From Cloacibacillus sp. (GTDB lineage: Bacteria; Synergistota; Synergistia; Synergistales; Synergistaceae), in contig NZ_JAJBUX010000023.1 of NCBI RefSeq assembly GCF_020860125.1, forward strand, positions 1 to 64,000: 64,000 nt of DNA. The letters run 5' to 3'. The notes under the pieces were generated by a model. The model searched no databases and was not told the DNA's origin. It worked only from the letters and a program-made list of their open reading frames with translations. Each line of letters opens with the position of its first letter. The stretch's first letter is position 1. Shown piece by piece: positions 18,039 to 27,485 of the stretch. Made by a program: the position numbers and the translations under genes.

Positions 18039-18347
18039 TAGCCAATAGTGGCAGCCCGCGTCATTTTAGGCCGCGGGCGGAATCGCCCCCCCGGCAGTCG
18101 TATCTGTGAAGTTTCGTATCTCCCGGCTTTATATGCCATGAGCGGCGGCATCCGACCGATATATAAGCGACTTGTACGAAGTCCAAGATTTAGACTTTTC
18201 GCTATTTATCGGCTGACCCAAATGCACGTATTTCTAAGCGTCTTTTATTTATGTGAGCTGAAACGATAATGAACGTCTTTTTATTTCGCGTTTGCGAGTG
18301 AAAATTAGCCTTAATAATAGTGACAATAACAGAGGAGTGGAGCCGGA
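18039..18347. other. 309-bp gap between rpmE and thyX
   Basis: No gene recognised. It starts with a second hairpin, GCCCGCG/CGCGGGC at 18054-18060 and 18072-18078, that could back up the rpmE terminator. The AT-rich right half should hold the thyX promoter, but I cannot assign -35 and -10 boxes with confidence. No riboswitch signature was recognised. Confidence 0.4.
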
Positions 18348-19040
18348 ATGAGCGTTTTTGTGAAACTTATCGCCGCTACGCCCGAGGCGGACAGAGTAGT
18401 CGCCGCCGCGGCAAAGATATGCTACAGCCCGTCGGGCGCGGCCGAGATATTTGACGGCCTCGACACGGCAAAGACCGCTTCGTTTTTAAAGATGCTGCGC
18501 GAGGCCGGACATCTCTCTCCCTTTGAACACGCCTCCTTTACCTTCGCGGCGGAGGGACTGAGCCGCGTAGCGACCCACCAGCTCGTGCGCCACAGGATGG
18601 CCAGTTATTCCCAGCAGAGCCAGCGTTATGTGGGGATGACCGGCAACGAATGTATTGTGCCGCCCACGGTCAAGTCTGACCCGCGCGCCCTCGCCCTATT
18701 CAAGGAGCAGACGGAGTCGGCCCAGCGCACCTACGACGAGCTTGTCGCCCTCGGCATCCCGAAGGAGGACGCGCGTTTTATCTTGCCGCACGGAGCGGAG
18801 ACGCGTATCGTGCTGACGATGAACGCGCGCGAGCTGCACCATTTCTTCGCGCTCCGCCTCTGCCGCCGGGCTCAATGGGAGATACGCGAGCTGGCGAGGG
18901 AGATGCTGCGCGCTGTACGCACCGCCGCTCCCGTGCTCTTTGCCGCTGCCGGTCCCTCCTGTGTCACAGAAGGTTCGTGCCATGAGGCTCATTCCTGCGG
19001 GCAGCCCTACAAAGATATGGAGGATATGCTCTCGCAATGA
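18348..19040 (+). CDS. thyX: Flavin-dependent thymidylate synthase
   Basis: Makes dTMP from dUMP using methylene-tetrahydrofolate, FAD and NADPH. The ThyX signature RHR(x7)S is at R81-S91 inside RHRMASYSQQSQRY; ETRIVLTMNARELHHFFALR is the second conserved block with the nucleotide-binding arginines. 230 residues is normal. A GGAGTGGAG site precedes the ATG. Its stop overlaps the start of the DUF1385 gene by four bases (ATGA), so the two are translationally coupled. Confidence 0.96.
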   Translation: MSVFVKLIAATPEADRVVAAAAKICYSPSGAAEIFDGLDTAKTASFLKMLREAGHLSPFEHASFTFAAEGLSRVATHQLVRHRMASYSQQSQRYVGMTGNECIVPPTVKSDPRALALFKEQTESAQRTYDELVALGIPKEDARFILPHGAETRIVLTMNARELHHFFALRLCRRAQWEIRELAREMLRAVRTAAPVLFAAAGPSCVTEGSCHEAHSCGQPYKDMEDMLSQ

Positions 19041-19960
19041 GAACAACCGCACTGCTTCATGTGACGCTCTCGGCGCTCATGGATCTGCCTCCTAAAAGAA
19101 TACCGGTAGGCGGACAGGCCGTCATCGAGGGCGTGCTCATGAAGGGGCCCGAACACTGGGGGCTTGCCGTCAGGGAGCCAGGCGGGGCTATCTGCCTGAA
19201 ATCATGGCTCGGTTCGAATTGGCTGAAGGGCGGTTTTTGGAAATGGCCCGTCGTCCGCGGTTTTGCCACGATGGTTGAGATGATGCAGATCGGCATGCGC
19301 GCGCTCTCCCTCTCCGCGGATATCAGCCTCGGAGAAGAGGAAAAGATTTCTCCCTGGGAGATGGTGCTTTCTGTTGGGGCCGCGCTGCTTGGCGTGGTGG
19401 GGATATTCCTCGCGCTGCCGATGTTTATATCCGAATACATCACCACTCATTTCGCACTCTCTCACTTCGGCAAAAACATCGTCGAGGGATGCCTGCGCGG
19501 TGTGATCTTTGTCGGCTATGTGGCGGCGATCTCCATGTGGAAGGATATCGCCCGCGTCTTTGAATATCACGGCGCGGAGCACAAGACGATCAACGCCTAT
19601 GAGCATGACGCGCCGCTGACGCCGGAGAGCGTGGCGCACTATTCGCGCATCCACAGACGCTGCGGAACCTCCTTCCTTTTGGTCGTAATCGTCGTGAGCA
19701 TCATCGTCTTTTCCCTCATCGGCGGCGGTTCAGTGCTTTGGCGCGTGGGCAGCCGTGTCGTATTGCTGCCGCTAGTGATCGGGCTCTCCTATGAGTTCAT
19801 CCGCGGCGCCTCAAATTCAGAGACCTGGGGAAAATACTGTATAATGCCCGCGCTTTCGCTCCAATATATAACGACGCGCGAACCATCGGCGGATCAGCTG
19901 GAGGTCGCGATAGCCGCGCTTGACATGGCGCTTGACCCCGATAAGGGGAACTCTGATTAA
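19037..19960 (+). CDS. DUF1385 (YqhQ-family) membrane protein
   Basis: 307 residues. PVGGQAVIEGVLMKGP near the N-terminus and EYHGAEHKTINAYE in the middle are the family's signature blocks; the histidines and glutamate of the latter have led to its description as a predicted metal-dependent enzyme. Three or four hydrophobic stretches suggest an inner-membrane protein. The biochemical role is not known. It overlaps thyX and precedes prfA-prmC, a neighbourhood seen for this family in other bacteria. The first 15 or so residues look atypical, so the real start may be the ATG at 19079. Confidence 0.85.
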   Translation: MRTTALLHVTLSALMDLPPKRIPVGGQAVIEGVLMKGPEHWGLAVREPGGAICLKSWLGSNWLKGGFWKWPVVRGFATMVEMMQIGMRALSLSADISLGEEEKISPWEMVLSVGAALLGVVGIFLALPMFISEYITTHFALSHFGKNIVEGCLRGVIFVGYVAAISMWKDIARVFEYHGAEHKTINAYEHDAPLTPESVAHYSRIHRRCGTSFLLVVIVVSIIVFSLIGGGSVLWRVGSRVVLLPLVIGLSYEFIRGASNSETWGKYCIMPALSLQYITTREPSADQLEVAIAALDMALDPDKGNSD

Positions 19961-20095
19961 TGGTAAATGACCGGCAGAAATAAAATGTTAGCTCCGCTGT
20001 CAGATGTACCGGATGCTAAATAGGCGGGCGGCCCTGCCTATGACGCAGAGGGGGCATATGATCAGCGGCTCATCTTACAGCAGGTGGTGCAGAAT

Positions 20096-21169
20096 ATGGA
20101 ACTGATAGATAAACTTAAAGAGATAGAGGCCAGTTATCGGGAGCTGGAACAGAAGATGGCCGATCCCGCGGTGGCCAACGATCCTCAGGAGATGCAGCAG
20201 CTCGGTAAGAAGCATGTCGACCTCGCGCCGATCGTCGACGCCTTTTCTAAGTATGAGGCTGTGCTTCAGGGCATTGCTGACGCCAAAGAGATGATCGACG
20301 GCGACGACGAGGAGATGCGCGAACTGGCGAAGGAGGAGCTATCCGAGCTTGAGGCGCGCGTTCCCGAGCTGGAAAAGGATATCCGCGTGCTGCTCCTGCC
20401 TAAGGATATCAACGATGACAAGAGCGTTATCATTGAAATACGCGGCGGCGCCGGCGGCGAAGAGGCGGCCCTCTTCTCGGTAAACCTCTTCCGCATGTAC
20501 ACACGCTTCGCCGAACGCCAGCACTGGAAGACGGAGATCATCTCCGGCAGCGAGACCGGTATCGGCGGGTACAAGGAAATAATCTTCCGCGTCGACGGAA
20601 TCGGCGCCTTCAGCATGCTGAAGTTTGAGAGCGGCGTCCACCGCGTCCAGCGCGTACCGGAGACGGAGGCCAGCGGACGCATCCACACCTCGACGGCGAC
20701 CGTCGCGGTGCTGCCGGAGGCGGCAGAGGTAGACGTAGAGGTCCGCACGGAGGATCTTAAGATCGACACCTACCGCTCCAGCGGCGCGGGCGGGCAGCAC
20801 GTCAACATGACGGACTCCGCGGTGCGCATTACGCACCTTCCCTCCGGGATCGTCGTCACCTGTCAGGACGAACGCTCACAGATAAAGAACCGCGCGAAGG
20901 CGATGCAGTTCCTGCGCACCAAGCTTTACGACGCCGAACTCCAGCGGCAGAACGCCGAGATGGCGGCAGAGCGCAAGGGGCAGGTGGGGACCGGCGACCG
21001 CGCGGAACGCATTCGTACCTATAATTTCCCGCAGAACCGCCTTTCGGACCACCGGATAAACCTCACCCTCTACAAGCTTGACCAGATACTTGACGGTGAT
21101 CTCTACGAGCTCATCAGCATGTTGTCCGAGGCCGACCAGGCGGAGAAGATGAAGCTTCTCTCGGTATAA
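20096..21169 (+). CDS. prfA: Peptide chain release factor 1
   Basis: Reads UAA and UAG stop codons and triggers peptide release. The GGQ catalytic tripeptide is at residues 232-234 (GAGGQHVN), and the PxT stop-codon-reading motif appears as PET in [13 protein letters not shown]. 357 residues is the standard size. I start at the ATG at 20096, which has AGGTGG 7-8 bp before it, rather than the GTG at 20084 inside that site. prmC, whose product methylates the GGQ glutamine, begins 4 bp after the stop. Confidence 0.97.
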   Translation: MELIDKLKEIEASYRELEQKMADPAVANDPQEMQQLGKKHVDLAPIVDAFSKYEAVLQGIADAKEMIDGDDEEMRELAKEELSELEARVPELEKDIRVLLLPKDINDDKSVIIEIRGGAGGEEAALFSVNLFRMYTRFAERQHWKTEIISGSETGIGGYKEIIFRVDGIGAFSMLKFESGVHRVQRVPETEASGRIHTSTATVAVLPEAAEVDVEVRTEDLKIDTYRSSGAGGQHVNMTDSAVRITHLPSGIVVTCQDERSQIKNRAKAMQFLRTKLYDAELQRQNAEMAAERKGQVGTGDRAERIRTYNFPQNRLSDHRINLTLYKLDQILDGDLYELISMLSEADQAEKMKLLSV

Positions 21170-21173
21170 AATA

Positions 21174-22022
21174 TTGAAACTGCAGGAGCTCCGCCGCCGC
21201 TGCCGCGAGACGCTCGTCCTTTCGGCGGCGGCCCGTCCGGAATACTCGGCGGACCTCATCATCTCCCGGCGTCTTGGCATCGGCCAGGCTGAACTTGTAT
21301 ACAAGGACGACGAAATCCCCGCGCAGGCCTGTGAGGGGATTTTCTCTATGACAGCAAAACGCGCGGGGGGCGTGCCGCTGTCATACGTGCTCCACGAAGC
21401 GGAATTTTACGGCTACCGCTTCAAGGTGGGGCGCGGCGTTCTCATTCCGCGTCCGGAGACGGAGCTGCTCGTAGAAGCGGCGCTTGAATACTTTCCCTCG
21501 GGCCGCGCGGCGTTTTTTGCCGACTGGTGCACGGGCAGCGGCTGTATCGCCCTATCCCTGCTGCTGGAGAATGAATCGCTTACTGGTATCGGCGTGGACA
21601 AGAGCCCGCAGGCGCTTCGCTGGGCTTCGATTAACAGAGGGCTTCACCGCCTCGAAAAGCGCCTTGTCCTGCTGCGCAACGCCGAACCCGCGGAGGCGCC
21701 CGTCGGCGAGGGCAGCCTTGATTTCATAATCTCCAATCCGCCGTATATACCGGAGGCGGAAATAGCGGGGCTGATGCCGGAGGTGCGCGACTATGAGCCG
21801 CACATGGCCCTTGACGGCGGGGCTGGCGGCCTATTTCTATACCGGAAATTTTTTGAGTCGTTTCCCCGTTTACTGAAAAGCGGCGGACTGCTATTGTTAG
21901 AGACGGCGGGCGAGGCGCAGATTTGTGCGCTAGAGGATATGGCACCAAGTGAATTTGTTCTCATGAATAAAATTTTAGATTATAATGGAATAATTCGTCA
22001 TATTATATGGCGTAAAAGATAA
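21174..22022 (+). CDS. prmC: Release factor glutamine methyltransferase
   Basis: Methylates the GGQ glutamine of release factors using S-adenosylmethionine. The SAM-binding region DWCTGSGCIALSLLLE and the catalytic NPPY motif (ISNPPYIPEAEI) are both present, as is the N-terminal RF-docking helical domain with IPRPETELLVE. 282 residues is typical. It uses a TTG start 4 bp after the prfA stop with no clear ribosome-binding site of its own, consistent with coupled translation. The modifying enzyme sits directly beside its substrate gene. Confidence 0.95.
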   Translation: MKLQELRRRCRETLVLSAAARPEYSADLIISRRLGIGQAELVYKDDEIPAQACEGIFSMTAKRAGGVPLSYVLHEAEFYGYRFKVGRGVLIPRPETELLVEAALEYFPSGRAAFFADWCTGSGCIALSLLLENESLTGIGVDKSPQALRWASINRGLHRLEKRLVLLRNAEPAEAPVGEGSLDFIISNPPYIPEAEIAGLMPEVRDYEPHMALDGGAGGLFLYRKFFESFPRLLKSGGLLLLETAGEAQICALEDMAPSEFVLMNKILDYNGIIRHIIWRKR

Positions 22023-22090
22023 AATTTAATATAATCATATCTATAAGAAAACTTATAAAGAATAATATTCTTTGAGGAAGGATGTTAATC

Positions 22091-23287
22091 ATGGAAAAGA
22101 GAGAACTTGTAATAATCGGAGCCGGCCCTGCGGGTCTTGCGGCGGCGGTATACGGACGCCGCGCCGGACTTGACACGCTTATCCTTGAAAAGGGTATTCC
22201 CGGCGGTCAGATCAACATCACGGACGAAATTGAAAACTGGCCCGGAACGATCCACTCGACAGGCTCCGAGCTCGGCGAAACATTCCGCAAGCACGCGGAG
22301 CACTTCAAGGCCGAATTCAGAAGCTGCACGGTACAGAAGATAGATCTCAGAGACGGCAGCAAGTTTGTCGTCACCGACAGCGGCGAGATCGAGGCCGAGG
22401 CGATCATCCTCGCCACCGGCGCCAGCTTCAGGAAGCTTGGATGCCCCGGCGAAGCCGAATTCACCGGCGCGGGCGTCAGCTACTGCGCGGTCTGCGACGC
22501 GGCCTTCTTTGAGGGCGAGACGATCGCCGTCGTCGGCGGCGGCAACGTGGCCGTCGAAGAGGCCGGTTACCTCACACGCTTTGCCGATAAGGTCTACATC
22601 ATCCACCGCCGTGACGAGTGGAGGGCCGACCGCCTTGCCATCGAGCAGGCGCTCGCGAACCCGAAGATCGTCCCCGTCTGGAATTCCGTCGTCGAGTCGA
22701 TAGAGGGCGAGGGTGTTGTGGAGAAGCTCGTGCTTAAGAACGTCAAGACCGGCGAGATCTCGGATCTCCCCGTCGCCGGCTGCTTCGTATTTGTCGGCAC
22801 GGAGCCGAACGTCGCCTACCTCCAGCCCGAGAGCTCGGTCGTCAAGCAGACCCGCGGCGGCTGGATCGATACCAATGACAAGATGGAGACCTCCGTCGAG
22901 GGTATCTTCGCCGCGGGCGACATCCGTGACAAGTACCTCCGTCAGGTTGTAACCGCCGCCGGCGATGGCGCGGTGGCAGCGATGGCCGCCTACTCATACA
23001 TCACCGAGCAGCTTCACCTCCGCTCAGTGCTCATCGACCCCGAAGAGGTGATCGCCCTCTTTACCTCCAGCATCGACCAGGATCAGGTCAAGCTGCAGGT
23101 CGAAGCCGAAAAATACGCGAAGGAGAGCGGCAAGCAGATCGCCTTCATCGACGGCTACCGTAACGGCAAGATGGTGGAAAAGCTCGGAATCGCGAAGCTC
23201 CCGACGATCGTTGAGATGAAAAAGGGCACGATGGTTCGCTCCGCGGAGCCCACAACGGTAGAGGACATCAAAAAGTTTATCGCGTAA
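22091..23287 (+). CDS. trxB: Thioredoxin reductase with C-terminal thioredoxin-like domain
   Basis: FAD/NADPH enzyme that reduces thioredoxin. FAD-binding GAGPAGLAAA is at the N-terminus, the redox CAVC pair is near residues 132-135, and the NADPH motif VGGGNVAVEEAG follows; FAAGDIRDK is the second FAD site. The normal enzyme ends near residue 310. Here about 90 extra residues form what looks like a thioredoxin fold with the cis-proline loop (KLPTIVEMKKG), but at the active-site position there is no CxxC (FTSSIDQD). The extension may be structural or help dock a partner. The ATG at 22091 has better spacing than 22082. Confidence 0.93.
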   Translation: MEKRELVIIGAGPAGLAAAVYGRRAGLDTLILEKGIPGGQINITDEIENWPGTIHSTGSELGETFRKHAEHFKAEFRSCTVQKIDLRDGSKFVVTDSGEIEAEAIILATGASFRKLGCPGEAEFTGAGVSYCAVCDAAFFEGETIAVVGGGNVAVEEAGYLTRFADKVYIIHRRDEWRADRLAIEQALANPKIVPVWNSVVESIEGEGVVEKLVLKNVKTGEISDLPVAGCFVFVGTEPNVAYLQPESSVVKQTRGGWIDTNDKMETSVEGIFAAGDIRDKYLRQVVTAAGDGAVAAMAAYSYITEQLHLRSVLIDPEEVIALFTSSIDQDQVKLQVEAEKYAKESGKQIAFIDGYRNGKMVEKLGIAKLPTIVEMKKGTMVRSAEPTTVEDIKKFIA

Positions 23288-23315
23288 GATCACGCGAAAA
23301 TAACTTTAATCAAAA

Positions 23316-23355
23316 ACAGCGGGAGGCGTCATTGACGTTCTCCCGTTATTTTTAT
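23316..23355 (+). terminator. Intrinsic terminator of trxB
   Basis: CGGGAG/CTCCCG stem (23320-23325 and 23340-23345) with an inner GTC/GAC pairing, followed by TTATTTTTAT. It also lies between convergent genes, so it shields cyuA from read-through. Confidence 0.75.
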
Positions 23356-23397
23356 CTTCTAATTTGTGGATTGGTCACCTTCGCCGCGTGTTAAGAG

Positions 23398-24672
23398 TCA
23401 TTCCGTCATCATCCTGATGATCTCTTTATCGGTCTCATACATCCCGACCCTGCCAAGCCTGCCTATGTTCTTGATCGTATTCTCAACACCTTTGAGGATA
23501 ACACCGTCGCCGCCGTAAAATTGCTGCCCGTTTTTGTACATCTCATAGCCGATGATGCCTGCGTCGACGGCGACGGCAATTTTTGCCGCGCAGGAGGATT
23601 TAGCTCCGTCGCAGATGATTCCTGAAGTCACGGCGAGCGTGTTAACTATTGTGTGAATGATCGTTTCGTAATCGCCGCCGCATAGGTAGGCGATACCTGC
23701 CCCTGCCCCTGCTCCGGCGCTGACCGCGCCGCAATAGGCCGAAAGACGGCCGATGCCGGTCTTCTGGTGTAGCGTAACGAGGTTTGATATTAGCAAAGCT
23801 CGGTAAAGCTTTTCTTTGTCAGCTTTAAGCTCCTTTGCGTATTCTATTACCGGAATGGAAGCCGTTATGCCCTGGTTGCCGCTGCCGGAATTGATCACCA
23901 CGGCAAGCTCGCAGCCGTTCATACGAGCGTCGGAGCCGGCTGCCGCCATTGCCCTCGCTCTGACCTTGACGTTATCTCCATATACCTTAAGTATAACTTT
24001 GCCGATATTGGCCCCGTAGTCTTTTTTCAGTCCCTCGTTGGAGATTGCCGTATTGAGTGTTATTTGTCTATCTAATATTGACTTCACGTCCTGGATGAAG
24101 GCAGTCTCAGCGAAATCATAGATATCTTTTACGGTGAGCAATGTATAATCTGGACAGTCGGTGTCTTCTACATCTAATATCTCTTTGTTTTTCAGCACCT
24201 TGCCGTCTTTTTCTATAAGGACAATATTTGTGTGTTCATTTACCGTCCGTACTTTCGCCCATGAATTGTCTCTGTATACCGTTACGGTAATATCGAGAAG
24301 ATGATCAGAATTGGCGGAGCTGGTTATGATCTTGGTATTCTCTAAATATTCTCCTAGGTTGGTTTTAGCCTCAACTGAGATATCCGCGATGACTTCTAGG
24401 CCATTTGTTGCATCTCCTGCCAGTGCGCCAAGGGCGGCGGCGACGGCGATGCCACGCCTGCCGCCGGTATTCGGGACAACGACACTCTTGACGTTTTTAA
24501 TGATGTTGCCGCTTGCTTTAACCTCTATATGGTTGGGAAGCGCTCCAAGCACCGCTCTGGCCTTTGCTGCACAGTAGGCGATGGCTATTGGTTCTATGCA
24601 GCCCATGGCGGGAACGAGTTCTCGCGTAAGTATTTTTAGATAGCTCTGATAGGTCAAACTATTACGTTGCAT
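23398..24672 (-). CDS. cyuA: L-cysteine desulfidase (UPF0597/CyuA family)
   Basis: Cytoplasmic iron-sulfur enzyme of the serine-dehydratase-alpha type that splits L-cysteine into pyruvate, ammonia and sulfide. Family blocks are clear: GCIEPIAIAYCAAKA at about residue 24, SGNIIKNVKSVVVPNTGG, NSGSGNQGITASIPV, CGAVSAGAGAGAG and ICDGAKSSCAAKIA; conserved cysteines, starting with C25, would ligate the 4Fe-4S cluster. 424 residues matches. It is the last gene of a seven-gene minus-strand block that also contains an ATC-hydrolase-family protein and a dipeptidase, so cysteine is the likely meeting point of the pathway. Confidence 0.9.
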   Translation of the reverse strand: MQRNSLTYQSYLKILTRELVPAMGCIEPIAIAYCAAKARAVLGALPNHIEVKASGNIIKNVKSVVVPNTGGRRGIAVAAALGALAGDATNGLEVIADISVEAKTNLGEYLENTKIITSSANSDHLLDITVTVYRDNSWAKVRTVNEHTNIVLIEKDGKVLKNKEILDVEDTDCPDYTLLTVKDIYDFAETAFIQDVKSILDRQITLNTAISNEGLKKDYGANIGKVILKVYGDNVKVRARAMAAAGSDARMNGCELAVVINSGSGNQGITASIPVIEYAKELKADKEKLYRALLISNLVTLHQKTGIGRLSAYCGAVSAGAGAGAGIAYLCGGDYETIIHTIVNTLAVTSGIICDGAKSSCAAKIAVAVDAGIIGYEMYKNGQQFYGGDGVILKGVENTIKNIGRLGRVGMYETDKEIIRMMTE

Positions 24673-24723
24673 GTTGATACTCCTTTGCTTGAATCCTTTG
24701 CCGCTGCCTATGTCGGCTGTATG

Positions 24724-25245
24724 CTATTGACCATTCGCAGAGATGTTGGAAGCGACCCTGATAATGCAGTAGTCGTCTCCGTCCAAAGTATTCCTATCGT
24801 GGAAGCAGAGATAACCCTTCCCATAGGCCCTGAATTTTGCCTGGTCGACCCAGCAATAGAGCCTGCCTAGGCGTTCTGCCTCTTTGCCGAGCTTCTTCCA
24901 GTTGTCGGCAAGGGGACAGTAGGTGATTTTGCTGATTTTTTCGCAGGGCCTGTCGTTGGGTTTATCGATGGGAGCCGTCTGCCAGCCCATTGAGGGCAAG
25001 TCTTTGCCATGCTTGAAATTGAGCAGCGTTGTCTCAAGATCCTGGCTCTCGATCTTCTTCATAGCGCTCTCAGCGGCGAGTTGTCCGTATTTGTCGATTG
25101 CTTTGCGGGTCAGTTTATCGGCCTTCTCCGGAGACAGCTCCTCTTCAAGCGTTTTAGCGAAGGCATAATGGAGAAAGGCCAACCGCTCCGCCATGATTAA
25201 TACATTCTCAACCGCTAGTTCTTTGGATACTGTTGTTTCACACAT
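24724..25245 (-). CDS. L-2-amino-thiazoline-4-carboxylate hydrolase family protein
   Basis: 173 residues. The C-terminal half has the family pattern: CPLADNWKKLG, then LGRLYCWVDQAKF with a conserved Cys and Asp, and CFHDRNTLDGDDYCIIRV. The name comes from the Pseudomonas enzyme that opens the thiazoline ring on the way to L-cysteine; many members are only putative, so the real substrate is open. A GGAGGG site lies 6-7 bp before the ATG. It sits 51 bp upstream of the cysteine desulfidase gene and downstream of an M20 hydrolase; an M20-type N-carbamoyl-cysteine amidase is the partner in the known pathway. Confidence 0.75.
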   Translation of the reverse strand: MCETTVSKELAVENVLIMAERLAFLHYAFAKTLEEELSPEKADKLTRKAIDKYGQLAAESAMKKIESQDLETTLLNFKHGKDLPSMGWQTAPIDKPNDRPCEKISKITYCPLADNWKKLGKEAERLGRLYCWVDQAKFRAYGKGYLCFHDRNTLDGDDYCIIRVASNISANGQ

Positions 25246-25312
25246 TCTCTATCCCTCCATGGTTACAGTATTAAATTGGTTCAAGAGCGATGGCACTATA
25301 TTATCTTCATAA

Positions 25313-26698
25313 TCATTTGTCCTGCCCATTTGAAGCTATTTTATCAAAGAGCAGGCAGAGGCTGCGGATCGCATTCCTGAAATCTTTGACGTAGAAGCAT
25401 TCGTTAGGTGAATGGGAGCCGTTTTCCGGCCTGCCCCAGCCAAGAATCAGCATCGAAGGAATTTTCAGCGAATCTTTTATCTCACTTATAATATGGATCG
25501 TTCCACCTGAGCGTATGAAGGCCGGGGCCTTTCCAAAAGCTTCCTCAATGGCCTCTGCCGCCATTCGTACATTAGGGTCGTCTATCTCGGTGACGACAGG
25601 TGTTGCCCCAAATAGAAAGCGGATATCCGTCTCCACTCCCGCTGGAATATTTTCGCGGATGAAATTTTCAAAGCAGCGAAATACTTTTTCAGGGCTTTGG
25701 TTAGGAACCAAGCGAGAACTGATTTTAGCAAAGGCCCTTGCCGGTATCACTGTCTTTGGGCCCTCGCCGGTGAAGCCGCCCCATATACCGTTTATGTCCA
25801 GCGTTGGGCGCGCGCTTTTTTTCTCAATGGCTGAGCAGCCCTTTTCTCCATGCAGCATGGCCATTCCAAGCGATTTGGCCACGGCGGCCTCGTCATAGGG
25901 CAGATGTGCCATTGCCTCGCACTCCCGTGAACTGAGTGGACGCACATCATCGTAAAACCCAGGTATTGTTATGTGCCCATCCTCATTTTTCATTTTTGCA
26001 AGCAGCGTGGTTATGACCTCTGTAGCATTTAACGCGATACCTCCGAATAGGCCGGAATGAAGGTCTTTTTTCATCGTTTGCAGGGCAATCTCAAAGGAGA
26101 CTATCCCACGAAAGCCGCAGGTTACGGCGGGAATGTCTTTTGACAGCATTGAGCTATCCGAAACGAAGAAGATATCACTGCGTAACTTATCGCCATTTTC
26201 CTTGAGAAAACGCAGCAGATTCTTACTGCCGATTTCCTCCTCTCCCTCGGCGAGGAAGATTATATTTAGAGGTAATTCTCCGCGCACCCGCTGATAACTT
26301 TCCAATGCTTTGACGTAGGTGTAGAGCTGCCCTTTGTCGTCGTTTGCCCCCCTGGCGAATATTGCCCCGTTTCTGATACTTGGTTCAAATGGTGGTGTTT
26401 TCCATTCCTCAAGCGGTACCTCCGGCTGCACGTCATAATGTCCGTAAATCAGCAGAGTTGGTGCCTCTTTGCGGTGTTCATGTCTGGCAAGCATGATAGG
26501 CCAGCCATTTGTTTCTATGAGGTCGCCGTGGAAACCAATATCTAGGAGTCTACCCAGTAACCACTCTGCCGAACACCGCATAGCGTCGCTGTTCTCTGAA
26601 TAGGCGCTGACACTTGGAATCCGTAGGAACTCGCAAAGCTCCTGCTGATAGCGTTCTAACGAGTCGTCTATGTCTTTAAAAAATTTGTTTTCGGCCAT
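25313..26698 (-). CDS. M20-family metallopeptidase (CNDP-like dipeptidase)
   Basis: 461 residues with the di-zinc M20 motifs: GHYDVQP, the bridging Asp in RGANDDKGQ, EGEEEIGS with the catalytic Glu, and DSSM. The dimerisation lid contains DLHSGLFGG, and ARPTLDINGIWGGFTGEG is typical of cytosolic nonspecific dipeptidases, which cleave Cys-Gly and carnosine-like peptides. No signal peptide is seen. In this cluster it could release cysteine from a dipeptide, or cleave an N-carbamoyl group. The AGGAGG site lies about 15 bp before the ATG, farther than usual. Confidence 0.88.
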   Translation of the reverse strand: MAENKFFKDIDDSLERYQQELCEFLRIPSVSAYSENSDAMRCSAEWLLGRLLDIGFHGDLIETNGWPIMLARHEHRKEAPTLLIYGHYDVQPEVPLEEWKTPPFEPSIRNGAIFARGANDDKGQLYTYVKALESYQRVRGELPLNIIFLAEGEEEIGSKNLLRFLKENGDKLRSDIFFVSDSSMLSKDIPAVTCGFRGIVSFEIALQTMKKDLHSGLFGGIALNATEVITTLLAKMKNEDGHITIPGFYDDVRPLSSRECEAMAHLPYDEAAVAKSLGMAMLHGEKGCSAIEKKSARPTLDINGIWGGFTGEGPKTVIPARAFAKISSRLVPNQSPEKVFRCFENFIRENIPAGVETDIRFLFGATPVVTEIDDPNVRMAAEAIEEAFGKAPAFIRSGGTIHIISEIKDSLKIPSMLILGWGRPENGSHSPNECFYVKDFRNAIRSLCLLFDKIASNGQDK

Positions 26699-26770
26699 CT
26701 TTTGTTTGTTATACCTCCTGCTGCGATTTAAGACAACGCGATAGAGTTGCAGCTTAGATTTTTTAGCTAA

Positions 26771-26811
26771 GGAGCCGTGCTATCCCAGTTCAGTTAGGGC
26801 ATTACGGCTCC
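26771..26811. other. Inverted repeat within the cysteine-type operon
   Basis: GGAGCCGT at 26771-26778 pairs perfectly with ACGGCTCC at 26804-26811, in the 181-bp gap between the flavin reductase and M20 genes. No U tract follows on the minus strand, so it is not a standard terminator. It may be an mRNA processing or stability element that sets different levels for the two halves of the operon. Confidence 0.45.
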
Positions 26812-26879
26812 CAGCCATGTTACTTCGTGTTGCCGATAGGAGTTTTTACATAAAGATTTCCCTAGGATGCTCTGTGCCT

Positions 26880-27455
26880 CTACTTATCTATCTCTTTGGC
26901 CGTCCATCCGTAGTGGCCGATGAGCGAATCCAGAGTCCAATATTCCTGTGCGTTATAGCAGAAGGCAAATGGTTTGAACTTGTCGATCATGACCTTGTTT
27001 TTGTCGTTCAGCACTTCTTCATCAGCGTGCGTCGCCACGATCTCTGCGAGGAATATGTCATGTGAGCCAAGGGCGATGATATGTTTAATCACGCACTCAA
27101 TGTTTACAGGACATTCCTTTATCATCGGTACTTTGACAATCGAGGCTTCTACCGGCGTCAGCTTTGTAGCCTCCCATTTATTGACCTTCCTTGCGCTGAG
27201 TATCCCACATAGGTCGGTCTCTTTGGTGAGGTTACCTCCAGGGATGTTGATGACGAACTCTCCCGTCTCTTTCAGCATATGATATGAGTAACGTGTGTCG
27301 CGGACTGAAATGTAGGCCATTGGCGGAACGGCGTTGATGATACCGCCATAGGAGATCGTGATGATGTTTGAATTGCCGTTTTTGTCGGCGCAGGTGGCCA
27401 TAAAGGCTGGAATGGGTGAGATCGCGGAAACTGCGCCTATGTTCTTTTTTGCCAT
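26880..27455 (-). CDS. Flavin reductase family protein (FMN-binding split barrel)
   Basis: 191 residues. SYGGIINAVPPMAYISVRDTRYSYHMLKETGEFVINIP is typical of the flavoredoxin/flavin-reductase-like group, with the conserved core that holds FMN, and LAEIVATHADEEVL is the later family block. Such proteins reduce or carry FMN; some pass electrons to partner oxidoreductases. Its task in this cluster is unknown: possibly redox handling of thiol or sulfur intermediates. An AAGGAGG site precedes the ATG and the tautomerase-like gene ends 30 bp upstream. Confidence 0.85.
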   Translation of the reverse strand: MAKKNIGAVSAISPIPAFMATCADKNGNSNIITISYGGIINAVPPMAYISVRDTRYSYHMLKETGEFVINIPGGNLTKETDLCGILSARKVNKWEATKLTPVEASIVKVPMIKECPVNIECVIKHIIALGSHDIFLAEIVATHADEEVLNDKNKVMIDKFKPFAFCYNAQEYWTLDSLIGHYGWTAKEIDK

Positions 27456-27485
27456 GGTAATATCCTCCTTTTAAATAACGTCAGT

